The translations under genes and the position numbers were made by a program. The notes beneath the pieces are model-generated. The model was not told where the DNA came from. It did not search any database and saw nothing but the letters and a program-made list of their open reading frames with translations. Positions 1-13,500 of a stretch of 64,000 nucleotides of DNA are shown piece after piece; the stretch's first letter is position 1, and every line of letters begins with the position of its first letter. The stretch lies in NCBI RefSeq assembly GCF_964340395.1, contig NC_135564.1, forward strand, positions 3,511,861 through 3,575,860, given 5' to 3'. The stretch comes from Glandiceps talaboti (taxonomy: Eukaryota; Hemichordata; Enteropneusta; Spengelidae).

Positions 1-3000
1 GATAAAGGTCTGCTAAATGGTGAAAATGCTTTCTTTTTGATTGAAATATCTACTCTGGATGTTCGATTTGCAAGAAATACTTGGATGGCAGAAGATGGGC
101 GTGACGAGGATGCTATCAAAGCTTTTGAAGGTAATATCTTAATTAATAAATTATTTCCCAACTCAACACTAGGCATAACAGAAGAAACAGTAAACTATAG
201 ATACATGTAGAATGCATCGTTACCGATTTAGAAGAATAACCATTTGAAAATGATATGGAAAGTAGGCCCAAACCATGGTTCCAATGCCAGTTAATGGGAA
301 ACTTTGGACTCAATTTCTGTTAACAGGACAGTTTTTACACAATTAAACGTTTAAACCATTAATGAAACTGTCTCCAAGCTTAGTACTTACCACAATGAAG
401 CTGTTCCCAATCGCAACTTCAAATGAAAATTCATGTGTTGTAAACTATAGTATCGAAACAAAATTTTGTTCCAAACACATACTTGAAAGTACAATTTTCC
501 AAGCGCCTATATGACCCCCTTATTTCGGCTCACTTGTCTGTGAGATCAGGAGTTCTGAATTCTCGATACCTGAAACGAACATTCGATTTCTTGGTCGACA
601 CCATGACTTCCGCTCCACGCGCTTCACATGCATTACTATAGGCGCGCGAGAAAAGTAATCGACCTTGCTCTATTTGACCCTCCAGCATAAGATAAAGCTA
701 TTGCAGGTACTGAGAACTGTGGGTCAATCTGTTGACAAAGACTGAAGTGTGCAGTCGTACATTTCGGGTGCAATTTTCAAGTTTTGGAACAAAAAATTAA
801 TTCAATACTATGTCTAGCACGTACGTCGTCCTATCTGAGGCAGTCCCGAGTCCTACATGTACTTGAGGTAGGATATGTTTGTGTCTACACGCAGGAAGGT
901 TACGGCGTAGATGTCTCGCGTTCCCTCCTGACTCCGTCCTGACAGTACATGGGACGAAGTCAAGAAGGTTTCAGGAAACGTCACGAAGGTGTCCTAAGTC
1001 AGGACACTTTCAGGACAGGTTCGAGACGCGTTTACATCTACACGGGCTTCGAACTATCCTTTGTCCTGCCTCAGGTAGGATTTTCAGTGCCGTGTAGATG
1101 GGGCTACTGTCACAATGACGCTGTCTGTCTGTCAACTTGTACACACATGTGCTATGATACCTAAGACTTGTTTTTAGTTGTGCACCTGGTCTTCAGTAAA
1201 GTGTGCATAAATTATCTATACCTTAGTTTGGTCTTGAAGTCAGTACCTCTCTGTCCACAGACCAAGTCTTGGGCCACCTGCTATGAAGCGATTGTTAAAA
1301 TTGTTTTTTTTTCTACATTCATTTACATGATATGGAGTAAGTGTAGGGAGTTACATAACACCTACATGTTAATAGTGGCAGCATGCTTGGAAAATAACCC
1401 TGAAAAAACATGTCGAATTTGAAATATAACACTGTTATATATAGTACATGTCTTTGCCGTGAGCAAAATGACAGACATCTTCCTAGAAAATGTTCTGTTA
1501 TTTCCATTAAAGAGAGACAGATCCGTCTCATAACTATTAATTGAGGCACCCTACCAATCGTCATGTGTCATTACGTTCTAATTTAACAAAATCATTGAAG
1601 GAAAAGAAAAGGTTATTTTCATTAGTATTTTCTCATCTATTTCGTTTAAATTAATTAGATAGCTTAGGAACAGACGCAGTTGGCGACTATAGGTCACCTC
1701 CATGGCACCACTATGTATTCCAAGAGGCGTTGTTACTGTTATGCTTCATTCTATTTTTCGTACACCTACTTCACTGTGTGATTGATTGTGGGTTGCAGGG
1801 TATTCAAGTGCAAAATGTCCCTGCTTAATTGAGTTGTTTAAATATGAGTAATTCTATAATCTTAATTGTACAAACAAATGCTTATGGATGTCTTGCTCTT
1901 CTCCGGTACAGCTAAAACGTGTCACAGTAATATATCAATTAATTATCGTAATTTTCTAAACTTGCCAGACAATATACTATGTGGAAATTTAGCAAGGCGA
2001 TAAAATATAGGAGTGTTAGTAAGATTTTTGTTCCGCCAGAATTAAAGAATTACTGTAGGTGAGATTTTGTCGATAACTTATAGCCCTTTTGGTAAGATTT
2101 TTCTGGAGCAAAACGATAAAATGTAGCACTGTTGTAAGATTGTTGTCAAGCCAAACGATAAAGTGTAGCAGTGTTAGCATTATTTTTGTCGACATAGACG
2201 TTTGATTGTGTAAGATCATGTTGTTTTCATATTTTATATTTTATATTGTATTTGTCTTTTTTGACCGTAAAATACTATGACGAATGAAACATGAAGATTT
2301 GTTTACTATTCATGTTTGTGGTCCTTAAATGCGTCAATGCTTACACAATTAAAATGCAACAGATAAGTGTTTGTACGAATTTTAAAGATACTGTACAATA
2401 TTTGACCATTGAGTTGATATAATCGGATAGCTATTATGTTCTGATATGCATAAATCATCTTTATTTACCGGCGTTGACACCACACCCGTGTTGTATAGCC
2501 CGAATGTGTCGTCTTGATATATATTTTGTGTTTTTAGGTATATTTGAGATCAACTACTACGAGCCAGACAATGCTGAATACGAAGAATTTAAACAGAAAG
2601 TCAGGGCTCGTTCTGAGGATGCGCCTTTCTATCATGTTATGCCTGCCAACATGGAGGTAAGTATTTTATCATAGAATACGCTCAATATCATATATTATTA
2701 ATTTCACTTCTATACGATGTTTAAGAACGTCTTTTCGCATGTTTTGTCGACTTGGTGGAGTCCGGCTTTGATTTAAAGCAGCCCCATTAAGCTTTGCCTT
2801 AAGCAAAGTAAAGCAATACTAAATTTGTGCATGAAAGTTTAATATATAACACTAATATCGTCTGTCTGATAGTGTCACAAGTCGTAAGGATTCGTCTTGT
2901 CCGAGTCTGATTGTTTAGCTTAGACTTAGGAAAATCGAAGTAAACACCTACCGGCGTTCTCGTTTATTTTTATAATGTTTGATTCACGAATGTAATTAGG

Positions 3001-6000
3001 AGTATCGCCAAGGGATACATTAACTACCACAATTAATTTACTGGTCGTTTCAAAATTCCTTCTGTCCAATAGGCGTTACCCAAATCATCAGTTTAAATAG
3101 ACTTTATTGGATGCAATACAATGTGCCTTCTTAGATAATAATAACTCCATAATTACTTAAGAAGAAAAACTGCCAATCTCCCCGACTAATTACGAAGCTT
3201 TATCGAGATCCTTTCTATGTCAATTAAGCTAGGGTCAAAAGCTAGACTTATTTGAAATGATTCTCATATCATAGCACTTCTGGACAAAAATGCTGTATAT
3301 TCAATATCATTTTCCTTATATTACTCATATGTGATCTTGTTTGGTAACTCATCCCGTCTTGCTATCGAGGGAATACAAAACCTGCTGGAAGGTGAATCAT
3401 CATTAATACTCTGCAAAGTAAAATGACGATTCGATGATGTATGGATGAACGATTCAATGATCTGTCAGTTCCTCTCAGTGATTACCAACTTGACGAACGA
3501 ATCAAGTAAAATGCAAATCGCGCAATTTCAGTTTACTTTTAGTACTTACTTCAGCAATCTTATTTCGATTATTTAAACTAGAATTCATATTTCTATTAAA
3601 ATAAAATGTAGTCTTCATCCTCTGTTAAAAAGTCTACTAGGTGTTGATAAAATCAAGTTGTGAAACATCGACCCTTTCACTGATTAACACTAAGTCTTGT
3701 TGATGTTACATACATTGTAGCCAGTTATGTTTTCACTACCTCTTCTATCTTGTCATGTCCTGTGAAAGGAGACTCGCTGCTTCAAACGCTAATATTATTC
3801 TAAAAAAACAATTTATCTAGATTGTAAACATTTCGTCTGTTTATGCACATCCTAGAAAACAACTTAAAACATGGACTTAGCGTATACTGTTAGCGTACTC
3901 AACTTAAACATATGATATTATGGGTATGCGTTTCTTAAGTCCTGTGCATATCACAATAAATAAACAGACGGTATGCTGTCATATTCTATTCTTTACTTAT
4001 GTTTAATTTTACACACATATTGAACAGCGGACTTCTGAAGGTTTAAAATATTGGTAATCAGACATAGAAATGGGAACATATGAACGTTACGATAAAAGAC
4101 GCATTTGCTGCTAATGCACGTACACAAACGCACTCGTACACACCATCACCACCACCACCACCACCACCACCACCACCACCACCAATAACACTGCCACCAT
4201 CATCACCATCACCACCACCACCACCACCAACAGCAACAACAACAGTACCATTGCCACCACCACCACCACCACCACCACCACTACCACCACCACCAACAAC
4301 AACAACAACAACAACAACAACGATGAAATAAAACATGTAACTAACGTCCTGTTTTTGTCCTATCTGTTAATGGATGACTTTGGCTTTAAGCAAAAGGATC
4401 AGTTATCTGACATGTCATTCTAATATACTTTCAAGATTTACTTAGCCGCTCTCTAAAGTGCAGAATTTAATGCAGGATTATACAGTACTTTATCTGACTG
4501 CCCACGGTGTTTCTATATTACAAACATCCGATTAACATGTTTGCCCCAAGCTTATTTAATATTTGGTTATTAATGTGGACATTAACAAAACTATTTAAAA
4601 TGTAATTCATGCAGTTTTTATTACTTCGTGTCTTGTTTATGCCCTTAAAATGGCCATATGGATGAAGATTTTATTTTTTTTATTTTTCATGGCTTCCGAC
4701 TTGAACAATCGATGTGGAACAACATATGCCAAGTCCTATTTGTAACTCAATAAATTGCAAAATATTAATAAATGTTTTAAATGTTTTTATTGTACACACA
4801 ATAACAAGCTTTTAACACAATGTTTTATCATAACTTATGTATGGCATTGTCTAATCAACAGGTTTTTCTGAATGCCGCCTTCTTGTACGACGCTGTGTAT
4901 CTATACGCACTGGCATTAAACCAATCATTATCAGAGGGCGTGGATCCTGATGATGGTTATAACATCAGCCAACGGCTCTTCAATAAAACATTTAAAGGTA
5001 CAAGCCAGCTTTTTAATTCAATTTCCTTGATCATAAATATTGTCATTATTGATTGTCCTTCTAAATGTAAAAATGATTTCTTGGCGTTTCTTATTAATGT
5101 AACTGGTGTCACCTTTTTGATGAATATTGGATTGTTGGATAAAGTTTCAAGTTTTGGAAGTTTTAATTCCGTTGATATAATCCTTCCGCGGATAGGGCGT
5201 CAAAGCTATTGTTCCCATAATACATGTACTATAAAAAAAGAAACATCAAAACAATGGCTGCATAATTATGTACATAACTTGCTACGGTGGTTATTATATT
5301 CTGTTGATAGCGATATTCAGGATTGTATCTGTTAGTGTTCAAGTTTCACTTTGTAACTTGGCGAATTGATTACTCAGAATTAATCTGTAAATTAGAAAAA
5401 GAAGGAAAGACTATACTGATATCGTTATATCTGCCTCAGTTGGCCAAGTAAGTCATATAAAATGACTTTTACCACCTGAGCAGCACGCGATTCCTTTCTA
5501 GAAATGACCAAAATAAAATTATGCAAATAAGTCATGAACCAAATGTTGTACACTGGAGTGCGTGGGGATCGCTGGGATTGGCGCCCAATTACCAATGCAG
5601 ATGTCACCAGTGCCTATATCTGATGTTTCTACCGCGTGTTTTCATGGCGCCTTAATTATTTGCATACAGAGTACCTACGTGTTTTGATAAATTAAGGATG
5701 TGAAGTTTATTATATGAGCAGAACCCCTCTCCAGGTGAACTACTGATGTAAAGATCTAATCCGTTGACTTGAAATGAACACTTCTGAAATAATTGCTTAC
5801 CGCAAAAAGCCCACGTCTTGATAAGCTGATGCTAGAAAGGTGTTTTCCGTTGCGACTAAAAAGACGGTATATTGTTTTCTTTCAAGATACTAACACTAGT
5901 ACTGTAACAGAGACAGGTGGGCCCGCGGATCTAATATTGTAATAACAGTTCCATAGGTAGGACAGTGTTTCCCAAATCGACTTTGTATTAATCCCCAGTA

Positions 6001-9000
6001 AAAGAGTAAAAAACAGGCTTGAATCTTACACTACTCAGTATTTCCCCCTTGAGAATGTTGCATTGACTCGTATTACACATCGAACTAGAATTAGAATTTC
6101 ATGTAACTATAAACATTCTTATAGATATTGACACTCACAACATGATTTCAGACACCAGTTTTAAGGCGGTAAGTAGGTGAAATCTGCCTAAGTTTCACTT
6201 TATTTGGGTTCAAAAACAATACTATGGTAGAATGTATGTGAAATTATGCTTGTTTTACCCGAGTTCACCCTCTCTGTTACCGGGGTTTCTAAACCTTAGC
6301 TAAACATTTGTTATGCATCGAGTTTTTGTCAAATTTCAAAAACTGCCAAATTGTATGGGGAACCCGTTTGTTCCTTTTTCCAAACATAGCATAACACACG
6401 TGCATATACATACCTAAGCCTGGGTGATGAGCGGTCTTTAGCAACGTGCCTCGAGCACGATCTACTGTAATATATAATGAATTGTATTCTCTATTGATCT
6501 TCTGAAACGAAGTCTCCCTAATCTCAATTTTCAGAAACTGGTGGAACTTCACATCTTTATCTTTATATCTCGTGTTTGCTTTACTATCAGGAAGGTAGTA
6601 ATACACCATTCTGATAACGCTAAACACGACTTGAAACAATTTTACTATTAAATGCAATAGCTTAATAGTTCGATAAATCAAGTGCAATGTCAACGTTCAG
6701 ATAACACGGTTAGTATACGTACACGTATGGATGTAGACATAATAGACAGTTGTAGTATTAGTAATAGATACAGGCCCTGTACTGGTGATATCTGCGTTGG
6801 TAAATGGGTGCTAATCCTTGAATTTCCTACGCAGTGTACAGCAGGTGGTTCATGGTTTTTATTCCGCTTATTTCTAGAGAAGTTGCCTTACTTGACATCA
6901 GCTAACGCAGTTATAACGAAATCAGCCGCGTCTTTGTTTCTCTTTAGGATGAAGTTAACAACCATCTACAATAAATATCTGGTTATCTTGATGTTCTTTT
7001 TTTCAGGTTGGAAATTAAACGTTGAATATTGTATATAGGCATAGTGAGTAAAAGAAATTGCCCATCTCCGATCAACGGTTTAGGAGTGTAGTGTTCTTTT
7101 ATCTTACTGGATTTGAGGCAATTTTCAAAAATAAATAAGATAAAATCCAGTACCATTCATTCATAATAAGATCTGGTTTCAATCGTAACGAATAACCTGT
7201 CGCACAAAATGTTGAAAATTAACTTAATAACAGTTAAGACTAAAATAATCTCATACCAAAATTAATTTTATCATTGATCAAAATAAAGTGATGTTTGATT
7301 GTACATTAGGCAAACTGTTGTATAATAAACAAGACCGACGTTTTGCTTATAAGTAATAATTGGTGTCTGCGACGTCGATTACGTTGATTGGCCCGAAGGA
7401 TACTAGTTGAAATAATGAATATCTGATGTAACTGGCTATTAGGGTTAGGGTTTGGGTTTAGAGTTAGGGGTATAGGTAGGATTAGAATCTAGAGTTAGTC
7501 ATATCGTTAAAGACCCTGTTAGTGTTGCAATGAAAACGACAATCATGATTGTAACGTGTTATCGTTGTTCTTTTTTATGTCAAATTGATCATTCAGTACA
7601 CACATAATTCTTATTTGCGTATAGATTAGCCAAGGGAATACAGATAACGTTATGGTTGGCGTCTTTGCAATGATATATCATAGTAATCACATGAAATCTA
7701 ATTCATCATCTCAACGAATGATATACGAGGTGTTTAGGTCTGAATAATGTATTTAGATTGCACAGGTTGAATAGCACAGACGGGAACAAAGATAAGTACA
7801 AATAACACGTGGCCGAGACGGATTATTTTATTGTTTACGATATTTGGCAATTTAGAACTTTGAAATTGGTTTATGCAAAACAAGTCTCCGTCTGAGAAGA
7901 CACAGTGCGCCCCCTTCAATGTTTGAACTCTACAATGTGTCTGTGATAGGCAGGAATTGGCTTGATGTTGATAATTGACCCTGAAGGTCAAGGTCAAAAG
8001 TCAAGGTCTCCAAAGATAGTTTTCATCTGATAATATAGGGTACGCATTCGAATATAGTCTCTATATATTACAGTTTTTCAGTTATGCAGTAAATAATGAT
8101 TTGTAACTATAAATGTGGCTGCCAATCGGTACAACAGACATGAGCACAACAATAATGCTTGTGTATAGTTAGTTCCGTTCTTCATTGTAAATACAATTTA
8201 AAGAAATGGCAATATGTTAATACTGCAATGTGTCTGTGATAGGCAGTAATTGGCTTGATTTTGACAATTGACCCTGAAGGTCAAAGGTCAAGGTAGCTTG
8301 CATCTGATACTATGGGGTAGATACCTTAATGGAGTGTGTATTAGTTTTTTATTTATGCAGTGAATATTGACAAATATGTCTGCCAAGTGGTAAAATTTGC
8401 ATATAGCAAGAAACAATTGACCTGCATATGTTCATATATGTCACCTTTGTATTAGATTTGAAAGAAATCGGATATTGCATGTCTGAGGAATGACGTATTA
8501 CGGATATTGACATTGCAGTAAACCCCCCCCCCCCAAAAAAAAAAAAAAAAAAAAAAAAATATCAAGCACTTAAACAATCAATTTCTCTCGTACATATTTG
8601 TTCACTGACTCCACTCACACACAGTACAACCCAATATCCCCACCCGTCATATCCATAACACCAATTCCATGCATTCTTCCATACATTCTTTCGTTGATTC
8701 AACCACCAACCCACCCACCACTCCCTCCCACCCACTCATTCACACAACCAACCACCCATCCATCCACCGTCACTCACTCACTCACTCACTCACTCATAGC
8801 TCCCATTCAATACTGTCTATTTAATCTAAGTATCACGGTTACACGATTGTCACCTCAATTTTGTAGAACTGTGACAGTGAATCAGAAAACATGGTATCAC
8901 GGGGATATTCCATTTAATGAGCTGTTTAAGAGAAAACCCGGTTTCCGATTTATGACTGTAAAACAATTTAATGTCATTTCAGGGGCTGATAGCGAGGTCG

Positions 9001-10537
9001 TTATTGGTAGTGATGGTGACAGGTTGCCTAGTTACATGATGTTAAATGTTCATGACGGTCAACTCGTACCAGTAGTCAATTGGTTTCCAAGGTAATCGAA
9101 ATAGTTATATCCATTCGATATTTTAACATTATTCAAAACTATCAATTAACTTGTGTATGATTCGTATACATGTCACTCAATTGTCCTTTTTCTATTCTTA
9201 CTTAGTAAACGCAATATGGTCTTTCCATAAGTATGTTTGTTTTTTTACTTTATCGTTTAAGGATAACTCATATATTGTGCATGATTGAAGGTTTGGATTT
9301 TTATGACTACAATGATTTTTGACCACAAAATGTATGCTTACAATACTGGGGGCATGTTTTATCAATAAATAAAGGAACGCGACTTCCACACTGGTTCAAT
9401 ATGCCATAAAACAAACGAGATTTATCCATGTCACGACTTCGCTCACAATTACCGCAAATTCGATCGAGTTAGGTCATGTAATGACTTATTTAGAAATACT
9501 CAAGCTGGGTAGAAATGAGAACGTGATTGACGTAATATTGCCCAATATTAATCATAATGTTACAGACGTTATCGATCTGTACGTGTGTGTATGTACGTGA
9601 TGTGGATAGACTTTCGACAAGAATGTTTCATGTTTCCCAGAAAAGCAAATGTTACCTAGATTTAAAGAAACAAGACGAATCGAAACCTTGAGCTGAATAG
9701 CTTAAGGGGTTATTTCTATTTAGACACGTGTTGAGTGCTTTGGTAAAAGAAATTATGTATCGGAAGTCATGCATGCACAGCATTGCGGCATTGCAAGTTA
9801 ATGTCTAAAATACAGCTTTACGCTGTTTAAAAGTGATTGAACTATTGTTGAGATGGAAGTGATGTTGAACGCCAGCTAAAGGCAACAACAACTCTCATTT
9901 CCTCATGTGACACTACCGACACTGTTATCTTATTATAGTTTCACTTCTAGTTGAATAAGTGATAATGCATCAATGCTTGTAACAACACCATGTCCATCGC
10001 AAGTTTCAATGGGGCCATTTAGATTTACGTGAGATACCTTCTGATGACATGTACATCAATGCATACACCATTATTGCATTTAAAAGCCAGGAAGTTTGTC
10101 GCTTTAAGCTACCGTTGACAGTGAACAGACAATATTACTTTTTTTGGACATGTACAACATTTCAACTCTATAACAAAAGATGCAATCTACCCGTTAATAC
10201 GCCGTCACTAAAAAATTTTGAAACACGAGAAAGAATGATTTGTGCAACAAAAATACCATTGTACGTTTACTAGATGTTCGTATATTGAGATGAATATTTT
10301 CAATCGAAAAATTGACATTTTAAGCCGCAGTTTTCAGATTTCAATAATGGTATTGTTGTGTCTTCCGAATACCATTTCGAGTTTCCTTATCCACGTTTAC
10401 CCATTTTACCATCAGTCGTAAAACATTTGACCGGCGACCAAACGTCACCATCTATTTTCCTGGTGGAAGCACTACGCCCCCTATCGGTAGACCGGATTGT
10501 GGTTGGGATTCGGAATTTTGTCCACCAGTGAAATTCG
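1..10537 (+). CDS. Guanylate cyclase ectodomain exons (ANF-receptor ligand-binding fold, membrane-proximal lobe)
   Basis: Exons 1-130, 2538-2656, 4862-4997, 8983-9091 and 10416-10537 code visible residues 1-205. Recognisable pieces: [18 protein letters not shown], a typical helix of the periplasmic-binding-like fold; [12 protein letters not shown], the usual 'NGDR-P-Y' strand-turn; and [19 protein letters not shown] followed by a second Cys, the conserved W/F-PGG-P-P-CG juxtamembrane segment whose cysteines usually form a small disulphide loop. N-glycosylation sequons include NQS, NIS, NKT and NVT. Introns here are long (up to 4 kb). Confidence 0.88.
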
Positions 10538-13500
10538 GTAAGTTGCAGTTGTAGCCAGTTTAAAGAAAATCCAGAGGAACCATCCGTATTTCCAAAGTTC
10601 ATTTTTGAGCTGGGAAATGTTTCATGTTTTTGATATTAAAGAATGTACTCATGTACGACAAACTAGTGAGAATACACTTTGACGACAATTTTCCCTATTT
10701 TCAGATTTTACCCCTGTGATAGTTGGATCAACATGTGGATTCGTATTCATAGTTGGTGTCATCATTGGGTTAATCTTGTACAGGTGAGAGCCTTTGCCTG
10801 CATTACTTCTAGTTTTGAAGCAAATGTTGAGGAAATTATTCAAAATCTTCCATATGCTACAACTATAGGTATTAGTTTGTAACAATTCTACGATAATGTA
10901 TAATAATATATTACTCAAGATACTCTCAATATTATTCAACCTAAAAAGAAAAGAAATTAGTGAGGATTTTTCAAGCATTTGTATCTGTACTACACGAAAC
11001 AACACCCATTGGTATGTTTGCACACTGGCTGTATTGTAACATTACTGTGAATGTACTGAATATAACTATCAAATTTCCTAAAAGATGCTGAAACGACCGT
11101 CTGTGTGGAATATTTGCCAATAAAATCTTATAGTCCCATGTTTACAAGGATAACATTGGTATGATAAATGCTACTAACACCTTGCAAAGTACAATCTTTA
11201 GTAAGCTACTAATGGCTCAGGTCTGACCTCGCCATCTGAGCTACTAACACAAACCGTTAGTAACAATCATTCGTGCAATATGCAAGGGAACAGTTCTTAG
11301 TGATTACAGATGCAAAGAAGGTTCCTCAATCTATGTACATGCAGTGCTTCATGGCTACACAAGTGCATTAGGGAGTTGATATCAATGAACGTCGAATTGA
11401 TGAGAAAATGATTGGCAGATTTAAGAGAATGCACAGTTACATCTACATTAGTTTGAATAGTACTCAGAATTCTTAGCTAAGTGTAAGTGAAAGCGTATTT
11501 ACATGGCAATATTTACCGATTTTGTGGAGAATCTGAACGATTGCAATGTATATAGCGGCATGGTATGGACTAACGCTAGCACCTAACAAACGGCTACGAA
11601 GGTTGTAGGAGAAGATGATAGATCTTGATTGCCAATATACGTGTCAATGACCGGTGAAGTGATCGAACTAAAAGTTCACCGCAATTACACAAATGATGTA
11701 TACATGCAGACGTACCTAAGTATTTTTTGTAATGATGCAGGATATTGTCTGTCACTAATTTAGGAATCATAGATTTGAACAAGAGCTGATGAGTAAGTTA
11801 TGGAAGATTAATTACGACGAATTGACTTTAATGAATGCTGCCCAGAAGGCTACACATACAAGTATGATACATATAGGAAGTAAAGTCAGCGTGCTACACA
11901 AGGTAAATTTCACTCAAATCAAATATCTGATGTCTGGAACTTTGTCCGTTCAGTCTAACACGTAAATAGCAATTACAATCTCACAAATGAGATCACACTG
12001 CATGATACAAGCGTTCATGACATACATATCCATCACTGAAGACGACCAATTGCACTTCTGTGAAAGCCGACGGGCAATTACGTACATTCAAACTCAATAT
12101 TTGTTAGGTTTGAAAACACTTATTAGCAGTAAAACAGACATATTTGACATGTATGTTCTTTGTTTTTAAGAAGGGCTTATTTTGCAAAATTATTTAATGA
12201 ATTTATATGAACAGTTGCGTATGCTGAATTAAGACTTGTCAAATACAAGTGTACAATGAGAAGATTTACACCATGTTTTCTTTGTATCTTAGGACGACGA
12301 TGGACAATATCAGACATTCACAAAGATAGGCAAATATCAGGGTCAACTTGTGGCAATCAAACCAGTTCTGAAGAAAAATATAAACCTTTCACGAGAGGTT
12401 TTATTGGAATTGAAATTGGTGAGATATTTGTATGCCACCCATTCACTAATATCGGTTCATGAGGTTGCGTGTAGTTTCGTTAACCATAATGCACCTTGTA
12501 CGAAGAGTTCTTATTACTCTGCTGTATGTTCACAAAACTAGACACGTACAGTTCTCCTTGCGAAGATATTGCAAGCTTCTGTTTGGCAACCTATCTTGAC
12601 CTTCACTGATGGCCTACTTATCGGGCAGCCAAATTACACGTTGATAAAGCGGGCCCATGATCAACAAGCTTTGTTGATTGGATCTTTTATTTATTATCTA
12701 TTTATTTATTTATTCGTTCGTCCATTTCCTTGTTTGTTTGTTTGTTTGTTCACTCACTCACTCACTCACTCACTCACTCACTCACTCACTCATTCATCCA
12801 TCCGTACACCCGTCCCTCCCTCCCTCCCCCTCTTAATTTTAATATTTTAATAGATCATCATATCCATCCACATAATTGTACCAATGTTTGCACAAGCAGT
12901 CACTCACTCACGTATGTAAATCATCTTCTATCCCAGATGTCTTCGGAACCTTTCCTTTTTCTGACAACACATTGTCAACACATAGTCGGCCTTTCTGTCT
13001 GTCTGGCCAGCCATCATTTCATCGAAGTGATTAAGAAAGTATGTGACTCTACTCGAAAACGTCACATCAATCTTGTTTGATTCGTCGTCTCTGGGCAATT
13101 TCAGCAGAGACCCTTCTGTTTTGCTCACATTAAAATTTTTGTTGTCTCCATAACAGGTTCGTGACTTGAATCATTTAAACATCAATCCATTCGTGGGAGC
13201 ATGCATCGACTCACCAAATATATGTATCGTGTCTCAGTACTGCAGCAAAGGTAGTCTGCAGGTGAGTGGGTTCGAATCATGATTATAAGTTGAAAAAAAG
13301 TGTAAAGACAGTGTATCGAAGATGACCTCACATTGACAAAGTTTAGTACTACAAAGAAAAAATGGTCAAGGAAATCATGCAACTATATTATTCTTACTTG
13401 ATTAAGTTATTACGAAAACGAGAAAACATAAAATGATATTATTATATCAAAACGACAGTGTGTATTTTCACGGATTCAAATATATCGATGCGGTTATATA

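Noticed and set aside
4058-4336. Gly- or Pro-rich frames
   Set aside because: Artefact of the CCA/ACA triplet repeat inside a cyclase intron.
6152-6168. A 17-base candidate exon with good acceptor and donor in the cyclase gene
   Set aside because: It would break the frame. Joining 4997 directly to 8983 gives the family motif [15 protein letters not shown].
7439-7480. Telomere-like TTAGGG units as a chromosome end
   Set aside because: Only two perfect units inside a cyclase intron, with normal gene structure on both sides.
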